From: Sclerotiophoma versabilis
Taxonomy: Eukaryota > Ascomycota > Dothideomycetes > Pleosporales > Didymellaceae
Reading direction: 5' to 3'
Length of the DNA stretch: 64,000 nt
Assembly (NCBI GenBank): GCA_012274445.1
Contig: JAAROD010000004.1
Coordinates: forward strand, 806,001-870,000
Made by a program: the position numbers and the translations under genes. The notes below the pieces were generated by a model. That model was not told the DNA's origin. It was given only the letters and a program-made list of their open reading frames with translations, and made no database searches. Below, one piece after another: positions 11,834 to 24,199 of the stretch; the stretch's first letter is position 1, and every line of letters starts with the position of its first letter.

Positions 11834-12633
11834 TCCTGCAAGGTGGGTTGTAGTCTCGAGTACTTCCAGGCTGGTGCGTTATCGCGGTCCAAGCGTTCTG
11901 TCGTGCCACCAGCGGAGTTCGTATTGTTAGCGAAATGGTTTGAAAAACGTCGATCCGGTCACCGCAAACTCAAGTAATGACTCGCGCGCTTCCATACTCG
12001 AGAGCAGGTATGTTGAAAGTTGAAAGCGCTTTGTCGCGTTGGATTGGCATGGTGTTAAAACTCTGACGCAACTGGTGGATGATGCTAGGAAAAGCCAACC
12101 ACGGACCAATCAAGTGGGGTTGCATCTGCATCCGCCGATATCGACGATGTAATGGATCATTGGAGTCTTGGAAGGTAAGAGCAGGATAGCCTCTGATGCC
12201 AGCACTAAGAAACACTTGTCTGCTAGCTGTGAAGAGACTGGCCAACTTTTTACGCGTGACTCTGAGACTGGCGCTGCGCATGACTTTGACCCGGACCGTG
12301 ACCCTGACCACCCATCTCCGTGCTACGCAGCTATAGGCTAAACGAAAAAGTCTCTTCTTGGTTCATGTGCATGACTTCGTGTCGCGCTGTTAGTATTATC
12401 TATGTTATATAAATTGACATTTAAGTCATCGTGATCTTGTCTCCTTTGTGGCGCAGATACTGCGCAAATGCTCATTGCTGCTCCCCTACGCCTCGCTACA
12501 CCCATGCTGTAACATGATAAACATATGAAAACGTAATTCGACTGCTAAAAGGCGGCATACTACTCCGTGCGTACAGCTCATGCATAAATGAGCATGCTGC
12601 GTCCAGAAGTGCGCCGAGGTCATGGATACGCTC
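11834..12633. other. Intergenic between CinY-like gene and checkpoint mediator
   Basis: Promoter side of the CinY-like gene and 3' flank of the checkpoint mediator. No gene or repeat is recognised. Confidence 0.4.
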
Positions 12634-15600
12634 CTACTCATCCACCAATGCTCCTAGAATCAGACTCTGAATGACGAACTCCGCACTCGCAACCCTAACT
12701 TTGCGCCCGGCGACCTCACCCTTGGAAACAAGATCTTCCGCTTGGCCATCATCCCTCTTCCTCTTCTTCCCCTTCTTGAAGCTCCCCTTAGCGCTCTTAG
12801 CAGGCGCGCCAGTGCCAAAGAGCTCAGCAGCAGCATCGGCAACACTACTTTGATCCTGATCGACATATACCCAATCCCACTGTTGCTGTGCCAGAAGCTG
12901 CGTAGCAGCGCTCAGATCTGCACTACGACCTACGCTCGCAGCGCCAAGAGCGTGCGTTAGGAAGATGAAGGGTTGGCGCTTCTCGATTTCTTTCTTGCTC
13001 TTGCCGGTGACGAGAAGTACAGACTGGCCTTGAAGCAGCAAATCGCGCTCTTGGAACACCTTTTCGAACGAGACGTCATCGCTTGATGGGTCGTAGACAC
13101 GCATAGCTCGTGAGCGCACAATACCATTGGGATCGAGGTACTTTGACAGGCCTGCAGGAAGAAGGTATCGCGCAAAGCTCAGTGCATGAGAAGCAGACAG
13201 CGAGTCATGGACCCAGCGGAGATGCAGACAGGGCACATTGAGAGCAAGAGCCTGAAGATACTTGGTGCTGCGGGAGTGCGAGTCTGTGATTAGAGCCACG
13301 AAGCCGAACTTCTTGAACTCTTCTTTCAGAGTCAGTGTGCCTGCTTCTTCCATGGCAGATACCGAGGTCCGGCGGCTTTGAGAGGCTGATAGCTCAATTG
13401 ACTCAATGTCGAAGAGCTCATGAAAGCCTTGCTCTAGCACGCGGCCGCCGTTCGTTTTGATGGCTCGCGCAACAGCATCTTTGTCCATACCGTCACCGGT
13501 GGAGGTTAGGACAAAAGCCATATTCGTAAAGGTGCCGCTGCCGGACCGAATTGATGAAGCAACTGACCCAGCACGGTTTGTGGCATCCTTCAGCAGTGAT
13601 GGCACTGCAAGCCCTCTGCGAGTGAAGGAGGGTGTGGTCAGCGCCTCAGTGGCCACTGGTGTGTCCAGTTGAGAGGCAGGCTTGCTTGGCGACGATGGAG
13701 TAGAGGTTTGGAAGGCACGATTACGAAGTCGACCCCATAGCTGAGTGGTGAGATAGACACTTGCAATCTGCACAGTGACCTGCTTCGCCTGAGGTACAGC
13801 CCTTCCTGGTGGAAGGCTATCTCGCTGCTTCTCTTCAAGTACAACGGAGACATGTCCATAGCGGTCAGTCATTGGGAACTCATAGTTATGCAGATCCTCA
13901 CACTTATTCGTCAAACCAACAACCACATATGTGTGTTTCTTCATGCCAGGCTCGTCAACCTTGACTTGGTCGCCATGCTTAAGGTGGAGCGATCGAACCT
14001 GGAAGGTGTCTAGAGAGGTTGTGTTACCATCATCAAAGCGCACTTGAAGGTTTTTCGAGTCTGAGCGACCTATGCAAGTGGCTGGATAATAGTGACTACC
14101 TGGCCATGATGCGAACACTCGATTCGGTACAACTATGTCGCCATAGTGGATCTCAGCTCTCTTTGGCGTTAATCGGACAGGAAGTCGCGCTGCGGATGAT
14201 GGCGGTGAACTGGCAAGCTCGTCTGTACTGTCACCAGTGTCACGCATCTCAACATCAGCCGTTTGCCCGACCGGATTTGTGACTTTGCGAGTGGGTGTTA
14301 CAGGCCTAGACTTTTGCATACCGATCAATGCCTTGGGCTTGGACGGCGAAGTGATGGGCGAAGACATTTTGGCAATGACGGCCCGTGCAGATTTTAAGGA
14401 GCCCTTCTTACTGTTTTGAGGTCTTGCAGGTCGAGACGACCCTTTCGGCTTCAACATGGCCAGTCGACCGTACGCCACTGTCTGTACATCTTCCCTTGCC
14501 TGTGCTGCAGCGAGTGCGCCTTGTTCCTCACGTCCCTGTGCTGACGCCGTGGGAGGTGTCTCCTCGCGCATTTGTTGTATGTGTTTGTGAGGTGATAGCG
14601 GGGCTTGCTCACGCATGGGCTCGGTGTTCGCTACTTCCCTACCGGGACTGCGAAAGACGCTGCCTTTCGCTACGAGTGCAGTTTTCCGTCTCTTAGTCGC
14701 AGGCGTTGCGGGTACGGAGCTATTCATGTGCGTGTCGCCGTCGGGATCATCAAAGGCGCTAAGACAAGGTATTTCAATCTCCTCTGCTACTGATCGCTGA
14801 GTGTTCGGCAAGTTCGCAATGTCGTTCAAAGAACGAATGCGGCTGACATTGTGGACCGGATCGCTGCCTTCGTCCCTCGAGCTTGCTGGGGCGAGCACGT
14901 GTGGTTCTGAAGCTGTCTGCTGCTCTTGTGCAGTCTGAAATGGTTCAGTGTCGTTCGTACCTTCGTGCACAGCTGTCTCCTTCCGGGGAACCTGGACAGG
15001 TAAGGCGTCCACCAGTGGCACATGAACCTCCTCTGCAAAGTAAGATGGTTGTGTCTCTTCCAGCGTGTCTGTATCTGGAATTGTGTTCTGCCGCTGCAAG
15101 CTCGGTGCAAGGTTGACTTCCTCAGCAATCTTCTCTGTTTTGAGATTTTTTGAAGGCTCTATCGTTTCGTCTTGAGCAGTGTGATACTGCTTGTCTTCCT
15201 CAAGGGTTTCGGAGACTTCTTGGTCGGTTCCACCGTCTACCTTCATAGGCTGAATCATCTCTGATTCAACATCTGTATTTACATCACCTTGATCAGGCTC
15301 AACTGTTGGGTCCCCCTCAAGACCAAAAGGGCTTGCCTCTGCGACAGGAAGATCTTCGTCTTCCTCCATCCGGTTATCTTCATTACCAATTGCCGTTTCG
15401 TTGATCTCGTGATCCTCGTCTCCTTCCGCATGCTCATCGTAGCCATGCTCGTCATACGTGATCTCGTCTGTAAGGATCGGTGGGCTGCTAGGCACCCGCT
15501 CCTCTTCTTCAGGTGCGTCTTCCTCTTTGGCATCCTCCTCGACATCCTCCTCGAGATCGAGACTGATCCCAGGTGGCATTTGTACCATTGACGAAGATAT

Positions 15601-17490
15601 CATCTGACTTGTGTAGCCGGTCTTGGACGCCACTGTAGTCTGATTGATGCTGTACTGGTTCACCGATGGCGATGAGGGAAAGCGTGTATCCGGCCGGGAC
15701 CAACTCTCATGATTCGCAGTCATATCGGGCTGAGAGTCCATGACAGCGACGGAGCCTCTGCTACTATGTGGTGCGGTTCGGAGGATGGACTGCGATGCCC
15801 GAGCTTGGGTCTGGGACTCACGCTGGAGCTGCGACGAAGGAGTGCCTCGTTGAGATCCGTTGGCTGGCGTTTGGTCTGCTTGCGTGCGTTGTGGGTGCGA
15901 GGAAGTCTTTGGTACTTGTATCGAGTTCTCCAGGCCATTATATCTCATAGGAGCCTGTGCAGCGACAGCGACGTCTTGGGACAATTCGTCTGGCAATTGG
16001 TCTGCCTCGTTACCTTCAGGTGCCAGGTGTTGTGAAGGGTCATTCATCGTCACGTCTTCGTCTTCCTGCACTCCATCATGCCATATGTGTAGTGACGTTT
16101 CGTGCCATATTTTGGGTGAGCGCTGAGCATCTCCCTTGCGCTTGCGGGCGCCATGGCTCGTCTCAATGGCTGGGGCCGAGATGTTTGACAAAGACAGGCA
16201 GGCTTCGCGATGGGTCTGCTCCCTCTGCCTTTGGCGTTGCAAGCGCTTCTGTGCTGTTGTGAGCTCCTCCCAGCTGTCTTCCTGAACCAGTGGGGCGCGT
16301 TGTGCCCCCTTTGTATGCTTCCGCCTCTCCTGTGATTCCTTCATTGTCACATATTCAGACCGCGGTTCGCTCGAGGATCGTATGATGGGATCAGACCGTT
16401 CGTTCCGCATGACCTTGATAGGACTTGACAGCGCTGGGATAGGACTCGAGTGGCGGGCGCTGTTGAAGTTAGGAGACGGACGCTGAAAGACGGGATCTTC
16501 AGTGCTAGCTATCAAAGGCGATGTGCGAGCTTGAGTCAGGTCGAATGCCTGCGTCAGAGACAACGGCTGTCCAATGCCTGATCTGCCAAATGCGCCGCCG
16601 AAAGCCGTGGCCGAAGCGACAGTGTCTGGTGTGGTCTCTACGCCTGCAGTCGAACTGAGCAGCTGCCCAGAGCTATTGCGCTTCCTGCCGGCCACTGCTG
16701 GGGTCTCGAACTTCAATGGACTCGTGAATGCCTCGTCGGTGCGTAGAAACGGACCGCGGTCGTCTTCCAAGGCGGTCGGACTGGTGATGGCAGCATCTTG
16801 CGGAAGCTGGGAGGATGCAATGACCTCGACGCTGTCGGTGAGGGGTTCCGCGTCGTCCTCATCGTGTTCGGCGAAGAGCGACTTCAGGCCTGACCGAGGA
16901 CTAGGCATGCGTGTGACGGTCTCTGCGGTGCCGAAAATACCACTCGTCCATTCTCGATGCATCTGGCTGTCCGGCTGCGTGTCGCCTGGCGCGTCCATGC
17001 CTGCGAAGCTGCGATGCATTTTGGGTGCAACAACCGCGTCCATTGGCGCCTTAGTTACGGGGGCACTGTTGTGTTTTGTGAGGCCGGGCTTGACATGATC
17101 TGGGTGAGTCGATGTATCCGCGGCGACGCGTCGTGATGCTTGGGCGTGTCCAGGCGCGGCGGAAAGCAGCTGCGGAACGGCGCCGAGCAATGGGTGTGGC
17201 GGAACAATGAAAGTGGAGGGAGGCGCCGAGACGAGTGAGTCGTGGCTTTCGGTGGACGTGGTGAAGTGAAGGCCCTGCTCGCTGCCTGCGCGCTGCTTGA
17301 GCGCCTGCGAAAGTTGGGATGGGTCCTGCGGCGTTCAAGGTCAGCAGCAAGAAGAGCGCCGATTCACGCGCCGATCAACTGCAAGGGTCTCCGCGTCGAG
17401 GCAGGGTTTGTTCTTCCAATGCACGCAGAAGATAAAACTCACATCGTACAAGACGTCGCTTAGCAGGGTAAACGCCTGAGAGTCGCCCAT
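12634..17490 (-). CDS. Rad9/Crb2/53BP1-type DNA-damage checkpoint mediator
   Basis: A nuclear adaptor that binds modified histones at DNA breaks and recruits and activates the checkpoint kinase. Two exons are proposed: 17490..17443 (16 codons, MGDSQAFTLLSDVLYD) and 17325..12634, joined by a 117-nt intron starting GTGAGT, for 1579 aa. Residues ~20-1070 are disordered and rich in SQ/TQ, SP and acidic runs, as expected for Mec1/Tel1 and CDK targets. A Tudor-type module lies near 1075-1150 (GDIVVPNRVFASWPGSHYYP, then VRFDDGNTTSLD). Two BRCT repeats follow at ~1283-1390 and ~1444-1579 (CLHLRWVHDSLSAS in the first). The first exon is inferred: an alternative 5' exon at about 17650..17581 has a strong GTGAGT donor but the wrong phase for the main exon. 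The order disordered/Tudor/BRCT-BRCT is diagnostic. It is longer than yeast Rad9 (1309 aa), mostly in the disordered part. Confidence 0.88.
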
Positions 17491-17855
17491 TGCGTGAACA
17501 TACTTTCGGGCAGCAATTCCAATGGTTGTGGTTGGCATCACGTCTGACAGTTGAAGTGGCGCCGTCGCGTCGCGTACTCACGTGGCCGGCTTCCGTCTTC
17601 GTGCATGGACTCCGGGCTTGATGACATCAATGAACTTTGAGGCATTGGTTCGCACGAGTGGACCTGCACGTGTCTCCTGTTTGCTGACCACGCTTCTTGC
17701 TGGTCAAGGTGACATGCATTCCCTAATCTACTTACAAGCTGCCGAGAATCAGGCAGGCCTGCTTTGAGTGCATTCTAAGAAGTTAAGAAACCCAACACTA
17801 GATATGCGAACGGCAGATGAACGGCAAATGAACGATCGTCTGAATAATCAAGTCA
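17491..17855. other. Promoter of checkpoint mediator and Nob1 3' flank
   Basis: Short spacer between two leftward genes. A further ATG-led frame near 17650..17581 ends in a strong CAC/GTGAGT donor. It could be an alternative first exon of the checkpoint mediator, but only with a different acceptor. Confidence 0.4.
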
Positions 17856-19352
17856 TCAACGCCTCTTCTTGCCATTGACGTTCTTCCCAGCGCCGACCTT
17901 GACCCTGCCTCCAGCTCGTCCGCGGTCACCTGTAAGGATCCCTGGCAAGTAGTCCTGGTCCATGAGGTCGCTAGCCTTCTCTCTCTTGTCTTTATCCAAT
18001 CGCCTAGTGTACTCTTTCTGGTCCTCAGCAAGGATCAAATCCCTACCCCAGCCTCCCTTTCCTCCACCAATCCCACTCCACTTGGTGTTCGCAGTACCTG
18101 CAATAGGCTTGGGAATGCTGAATTTATCACCCCGCTTGTTGTAGGTATAGTTCTTGGCAAGGTGGATGTGGAACTCGCCCTTTGCGTTTGTGCTGCAGGA
18201 CACACGTGCGAGTGTGGCGCCACCACAGCGAGGGCAGAACTGCTTGCTCATGTCCTTGACAATCTGAAAGCAGGCATGGCAGCGCAAAACCTTTGACGAT
18301 AGCTTCTTGATGCGCTGCATGTTGGTAGTGATGAGCTTGAGGTTCATCTGAAGCAGCACGTTCTGCATAGCAAAATCGATTGTCATGGTTGCTACGTCCA
18401 TTTGTGTGGGCCCTTGGGTGCGGACATCAGCCTGAAGGCCAGAGTCCTTGACCTGGTGTTCAGGAAGGTTCGAGGCTGTGATCCATTCGCCATCATCGTC
18501 CTCATCATCATCCTCATTATCTGAAGCAGGAGGTGTCGGTTGCTGCTGCGACTCCTGGGTTGAGGATATGGCCATGGATGACAGGTCTTTCTCTAGTGAC
18601 TCAGTAGGCAGAGCAGGGTCAGGTCCTTGCTGCGTGGACTCTGAGGTACTTTCAACCTCAACAGGCTTCTCCTCTGCAGGCAAGGATGCTGGCTGTCCTT
18701 GGGTAGCATCCTGCACTGCAGGCTCCTCAGATTTTTGCTGGGGCTCGGCCTCAGTCGCTGGCTGCTCAAGAATCATCTCAGGCTGTGCCTCCTCCGGCTT
18801 GGTGTTCTTCTTGTTCTGACCCTTGGACTTCTTCGACGGCTTCTTAGACTTGGTGACAGTCGACCATTCATCCCCCTCTTCCGTTTGATCGTTATCTAAA
18901 GCTGCCTGCTCTTTAGCTGCCTTGGCTGCATCCTTCGCCTCCTTCTGCTTGCGCGCCTCCTCTTCCTCCTCAGGCCTTAGCTTGATTGGACCCTTGGGCA
19001 CTGATCTCAGACCCCAGTCTCCACCATTCCTCTCGCAGTGAATCTCGTACGCCAGCGCCAAGATCCCCAAATCTTGCCTACTCAAGACGGCATGGTCACC
19101 TGTCTTTTTACTGAAGGCGATGACCGCATCGTAGCTTGCCGGGCTGGGACTGCGGACTTTTAAGAATGGCATCAGGGTGGTCTGCACACGCATCCTGGTT
19201 GCCTCATCTCGAATTTCCGAAATGATGGCCGGGGTGGTGTAAAGTTCCTCGGCAGAATTGATGATAGTTGAGATCGAGACAACATTCTTGATCAGTGGGC
19301 CAGTATCCAGAATAAGCGAATGAATAGGCTTTGGGGTTGGTTCGACAGCCAT
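17856..19352 (-). CDS. NOB1: Nob1, endonuclease for 20S pre-rRNA D-site
   Basis: Nob1 cuts the 3' end of 18S rRNA (site D) in late cytoplasmic pre-40S particles. The single-exon product is 498 aa. An N-terminal PIN domain (~8-115) starts with LILDTGPLI, whose Asp is the first metal ligand, followed by ISEIRDEATR and SRQDLGILALA with further acidic ligands. A long Lys/Glu-rich and acidic linker (~125-310) includes DNEDDDEDDDGEW. The C-terminal zinc ribbon has two CxxC pairs, CHAC and CPRC. The C-terminus is Gly/Arg/Lys rich (GGKGGWGRD; ends GKKRR), as in other Nob1 proteins. The start is the ATG at 19352 (MAVEPTPKP); an in-frame GTG six nt upstream is not a fungal start. Domain order and length match the family well. 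Confidence 0.94.
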   Translation of the reverse strand: MAVEPTPKPIHSLILDTGPLIKNVVSISTIINSAEELYTTPAIISEIRDEATRMRVQTTLMPFLKVRSPSPASYDAVIAFSKKTGDHAVLSRQDLGILALAYEIHCERNGGDWGLRSVPKGPIKLRPEEEEEARKQKEAKDAAKAAKEQAALDNDQTEEGDEWSTVTKSKKPSKKSKGQNKKNTKPEEAQPEMILEQPATEAEPQQKSEEPAVQDATQGQPASLPAEEKPVEVESTSESTQQGPDPALPTESLEKDLSSMAISSTQESQQQPTPPASDNEDDDEDDDGEWITASNLPEHQVKDSGLQADVRTQGPTQMDVATMTIDFAMQNVLLQMNLKLITTNMQRIKKLSSKVLRCHACFQIVKDMSKQFCPRCGGATLARVSCSTNAKGEFHIHLAKNYTYNKRGDKFSIPKPIAGTANTKWSGIGGGKGGWGRDLILAEDQKEYTRRLDKDKREKASDLMDQDYLPGILTGDRGRAGGRVKVGAGKNVNGKKRR

Positions 19353-22300
19353 TTCCACGACAGGAAATAGCGACAGTTGTATATTGGGTTACGTTGGAAT
19401 GATTTTGCACTCAGTCCATGCACTTCAGGCTGCGGATTTGTTGTTTGAAAAAAAGTCGGTTTTTCGTCCTCGCGTAAATTCACTGCAGTGGCGCGGGGTG
19501 CATACCAATATGAGAAGGCGCTAACGAATCTCGGCTTGGCGATTTTGGTGCTGGAAATAGCAGCGACACATAAGTGGTCCTCTGGCGATTCTAGCTCCCG
19601 CGAACTCACTTTCAACATCCAGGAACCCTGCATACCCGTCCTTTGACGCCCATGATGCAAAGCTGTCATGTCTCATGTCATTCACACCACGTTGGGATGC
19701 ATGACTCGCCATTGATCACTACGAGCGAGACTTGTTGATCCTGACGGGCAGTTACTACGTTGTGCAGAGTCCCTAGCTACTTCAGGTGGCTGCTCTGCGT
19801 CCGCGGTTCATGACGTTTGTCCGAGCCAACCCAGTCTCCATCGCCCACCGTACAGGGTATTCAGCGAGGCGGCGGACGCGTTAGCCGCGCTCGGCAGATA
19901 TGGGAAAGTGAATCGAACTCTGAAGTGCCGGCCGGCCGGCAGACAACAACATTCAACAATGCGGCACTGGATACTCATTCCATGTCTGTCTCAGACTCTC
20001 CGGTGTCGACGGCCCACCTCCGTTTCTTAGACTGAAGTCGTCCTCCTTATTCGCTACGACGATCAATCCATCAGAGATTCCGAAAGCCTGTCCAAAGGAT
20101 CCAAACTGTCGGGTCCACATCAAGCCTCTTCGTCATGCGCCAGCTTAGCCTCTAGCTCCTCCTGCTAATACGCTGCTGGGTCCAAGAAGCAATGAAGATG
20201 ATATCACTTACATACGTGGCCTTTTGAACGACGGTTGTCAGAATCGGTCTACTTTACTCGCTATCTCATCCTGGTCTGAGCGCCTGATATCAAGATCCAG
20301 ACAGAAATGATCAGTCATCGCAGATGGTTTCTGAAGTTGCTGGCTGATCGCCCGTGTTTGAATCGGCACTGAGCGAACGCCTGGAAAGGCTGACTCAGAA
20401 CGGCCGTTCATAGGGCATTCATCAACTGCTCAAATGTGCCCGAGACCCTGTTCGGAATGGGGCCCATTGAACCACTAGACATAATTTCTCATGCCTTCGA
20501 GCCAATGTTTCCTTGGTCTAGCCTTCAGTCTGGCGATCAACGCCGATTGGACCCGTTGCACAGAAGGCTTCGAGCAGAGCGTTCCCTTGAACCTTGAGCG
20601 AGGAAACTCAATGAGACGTAGCAGCCCTCCAATCAGCCTGTTGTGTACATAGAGCCGAGTAAGGCGCAAAACGAGCAAATGATGGCTCTATTTTGCTGCA
20701 CCTCATACACCAAAGATCATAGCACACTTGTATGGTGTTCGTCTAAGTGCGATGTACTGAGGTGCAGGGTCAGGGTTCGGGACAGCCTCGTCCCGTCTGT
20801 TGTGTTGCCATTGAGCCAGCGGAACGTTCGTTGATCGGAGCCTGAGGTAGGCTTGCGCTGGGCGGGTGGTGAAGGCGGGTTCGTCTATTGGTAGTGACGG
20901 AACCAGCGGGTGTGGCTCACAAGCGCACGCATGATCCAGTGTGATGGTGCGGTGCTTCTTGAGTTGTCGACCGGTGAGTATTAACTCGAGCTTCCTACGC
21001 ACAGCGACACAGTCTGTATGAGCAAGATCGGGCCCAGAGACTCTAGCTTCCGGTGAGCGATGGACAGAGCCATGCAGGCGTCTACAAATCAGTCAGTTCA
21101 TCGCTGAGTCGGGGCAATGGGTCGACACCCGCCGCAACCGAGCGTTTGCCCTGAACGGTAACGAATTTAGTCTTGCAAGTACGTTCGCCAATGTGAGCTC
21201 AGAACAGCTTTCTAGAGGTGAGAGGGGAAGCAAAGAAGGCAAAAACGAGGCAACCATGCAGGAGTAGAGTCCTTCACGGCGCCATTCCTTTACCATAACG
21301 CCTTCAGCGTAATCGACCCCTGGCATACGCTCTTCTACTTAACTTTCACAGTCCCGCGACTTCGAGAAAGACCAACATGACTTCAAATTCAGAATATCAA
21401 ACGATGACATACTCAGTCTGTCCGGCCCTTGGCTTGGTTAGTTCCGCCGTTTATCGACTTCAGAGGCTTGATTGTCGCAGTTAGCGCGCGCGCAGATGAT
21501 GCCTTCCGTTGAATTAACGCGATGGTCCGCTTATAACCCGTCTTGCCACAAAGCAGAGCCACGTTTCTCTATGTTATCCCCTTGTCCGTCCACTAGTCCT
21601 TGAGAGTGCTCTCGCCAGGATGTGGGTTCAGGAGACACCCGAGCTGACTGCTAGATTCGGTGATACGTCGCCATCCTTCATCCTTCCCAACAAAGCCGCT
21701 GTTGGGCCTCTCCGCATGACGATGCAGCACACATGGCGGATTAAATCTGCCACACACCAGATGCGAAAATCAGATTCGACCATTTGCTGGAAACGAACTG
21801 CGGCCGTCGGGGCTGGGCCATCCTTCGTGGAGTAACATGGCCACCTATCCTAAAGCTTTCACCCGCAACAAACAAGGATACTGGCGCTTCACTGGCGCTG
21901 GTCTCCGCCCTACCCTGCTCTGGGCCGGTTCTGTCGCCTCTATGGTTGGCTAAGTCCATGCACCACAACGACATGGGTTGTTGCATTACATCCAGCAGGA
22001 TCCTCGGTTGCTCAACATTGCTGACCTGGCTATTATGTGTGATAGCAGAGGAGGCCTTATGGTCTTTCGAAACCTTCAAGTACCGGACGAACGACCTTGT
22101 AGAACAGTAGCGAATACTTCCCACTGTACAAGCTCACCGTCCATACCGAAACGTTGCCTTGATCGACCGATATGCAACCAATCCTACCACAAGCCGTTCA
22201 CGGATTGACGGCACGCGCGCTCCCATACTCTACATCTAGCGGGGTAAAGGAAGCCTGTCGCTGTCCAGTCGGTTAGGGTCTGCAGCCGACGCATCACCAC

Positions 22301-22481
22301 TCTGCCGCCGTGCCAGTTGGGGATCTTGATCTGGCTTATCAGAAGCTTGCTCGTTCCCTCGCTGTCGCAAAGCAATATGGTGACTAACACTATCGGCTGA
22401 CACTAGAGCTGGTTTTTCTTCCTCTTATGGTCGTATCCAGCAGAGCCGCATCGCAGCACAAAGGATAAAGGTGGAGCAGAA
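19353..22481. other. 3.1-kb gene-poor stretch
   Basis: No intact gene found. Between about 20,230 and 20,700 on the + strand, stretches of protein-like sequence are interrupted by stops and may be an old decayed gene of unknown family. A GCCGGCCGGCCGGC palindrome sits near 19,928. Nothing else is recognised. Confidence 0.35.
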
Positions 22482-23399
22482 ATGGTGGGATGGCGGCAAG
22501 CATCGAAGCAACCTGAAGTAGCAACATCAAGCCTAGACACCTCTAACTTTCGGAAGACATTCAGTCGTTGCTCGCTCACTTACAATGTCGGTTCGTCTTG
22601 CGTACGTCTACTGGTGGGCTTCTCTCTTTAACATCGTATGTAACAGCCACCATACATCTTTCGAATCAACGAGATACGCGAGACAGATGATGCTCCAGTC
22701 AACAACGACTGCAGGTCACCTTGGGTGCCGTCGATTGACCCTGCTGGTCATCGACCAGAAAGAGATGGCGCATCAGGACTTTGGTGGTACTGCAACGGCC
22801 AACAGATCATCCCAATCCCTAATCTTCCACGGGGAAGTACGCAATTCCAAACGACGACGATGTATTACAACGGTGGATTCGGTTTTTGGGTATCGCAAGG
22901 GGACAGCACACAAGTCGAACCCGACTGGCAACCCTTGATGTTCGAGCACGATGAGAATGATTACTCCTCATACATGACGAACGTTGCAGAACATACTACC
23001 CTACGCTGCACGCGACCCGACCAAACATGGCCGCAACTGCTGTTACCGGACATCTACTACGGTGCGCAAACAACCTATCCTCAGTACGGCGGATTGAAGG
23101 GAGATATAACCATCCTGTTGGCCTTGATAGCGTTCTCGATGCAACCGGCACTCGTAGCGCAAATGATCCCATTCATGTTCACAAACGCTGCTTGGAACAC
23201 CCACCAGTATCGTCATGGTCGTACGTTGGAGTCACCGCACTAACATCGTGACGCTACTAAAACCACCGCAGGTAGACACGGACGAGGCGTGACTGTCTGG
23301 GTCTACACCTGCCCTGCGACATGGGCAGTGAATTCGACTGGAGCCGAGCTCCGCCGCTTCGAGAGCGGACAAGGCCCGTACGGAAAGTACTACAACTAA
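22482..23399 (+). CDS. Spliced gene of unrecognised family
   Basis: I do not recognise the family. The core exon 22647..23220 joins exon 23272..23399 through a 51-nt intron (GTACGT start, CACTAAC branch, CCGCAG acceptor), and the frame is kept. The protein has aromatic-rich stretches (DGASGLWWYCNG, MYYNGGFGFWVSQGD), a hydrophobic segment (DITILLALIAFSMQPALVAQ) that may be one membrane helix, and ends GQGPYGKYYN. The 5' end is uncertain. One model uses exon 22482..22601 plus a 45-nt GTACGT..AACAG intron. Another starts at the ATG at 22585 (MSVRLAYVYWWASLFNI) with a donor GTATGT at 22636 and an acceptor near 22682. Several Cys residues suggest an extracytoplasmic location, but no clear signal peptide is seen. 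Confidence is for a gene being present, not for its start. Confidence 0.55.
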
Positions 23400-23530
23400 A
23401 GCCATTGACGCCTATGGGAAGACCCCTACAAACTCGCGCTTTTGCTCTTTCCATACTCTCCGATATCGACTCGAGAAACATGATTTCCGTTCACGTATAG
23501 GAGCAAACGAGGCTATCCTCAGCGCCCCCT

Positions 23531-23575
23531 CGTTCCTGTCGTTCCTGTCGTTCCTGTCGTTCCTTTCGTTCCTGC
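23531..23575. repeat. 9-nt tandem repeat (CGTTCCTGT)5
   Basis: Five consecutive copies; three are exact and the last two carry single changes (CGTTCCTTT, CGTTCCTGC). It lies about 130 nt downstream of the preceding stop codon, probably in the 3' UTR or just beyond. Confidence 0.85.
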
Positions 23576-24011
23576 CAAGCCCTCCGCTGACCGTTTGATT
23601 TCCCGGCTTCCGCTCTCCGCTTACCGGCTCGCTGTTGGTCGCCTTATACGTTCATCTTATCTAATCGAGAAAAACACATCTACGTTGCCCAGACACTCTT
23701 TTCGCCCTGTCTTTTATCCTCCATCCCCCGTTGGTGCCGATGCGCTTTTTGTTCTGACCTCGGTTGAGGTTGGTGTTCATTCTGCTGCTATCGGATACGC
23801 GAGGTGGTCTTGTTGTGTTGAAGGGGTCTCCTTCCGTATGCCCGGAGGTTTTTATTTTCTCCTAGTTTACGTAGCTGTGAGTGGTTTTGGCTTAATTAAT
23901 ACAAGTCCCTTTTCCTTGATGGATTACTCTGATGGATTGTTCTGGAGGATTGTTTTCAGAACAGATCGCTTGGACTCTGCGAGATGAAGGACACACAACA
24001 GTCTAGCATTC

Positions 24012-24036
24012 AAAAAAAAAAACCCCCCCACCCCCC
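24012..24036. repeat. A11-C7-A-C6 homopolymer tract
   Basis: Eleven A followed by two C runs, in the convergent intergenic region. Such tracts are prone to sequencing length error. Confidence 0.8.
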
Positions 24037-24199
24037 AATATGCTACATGATACATATCTTCGTGGTGGAATCCATAACTCCGCCCAATGCATTGCGTGCC
24101 TCCTGTCTAAGAGCCGCGTGGTATACAGTACAATTACAAACCCTCCTCTTTAGATACATCCAATCTTCCGTTCGCGGTCGTATCGGTCGACATTAACGT

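Larger units (their letters stand above)
23400..24199. other. Convergent intergenic region
   Basis: Lies between the 3' ends of the unrecognised gene (+) and Tim22 (-). It contains a 9-nt tandem repeat and an A/C homopolymer pair listed separately. A 130-codon open frame starting near 23,595 has no ATG start and looks spurious. Confidence 0.4.

Noticed and set aside
19817..20035. 72-codon frame with TF-like flavour
   Set aside because: Starts at TTG, lacks a zinc cluster or other motif, and has no clear splice partners.
20230..20700. Protein-like stretches on the + strand
   Set aside because: Interrupted by several stops and not assignable to a family; kept only as a possible old relic.
23595..23987. 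130-codon + strand frame
   Set aside because: No ATG start and lies in a convergent 3' region; likely chance.
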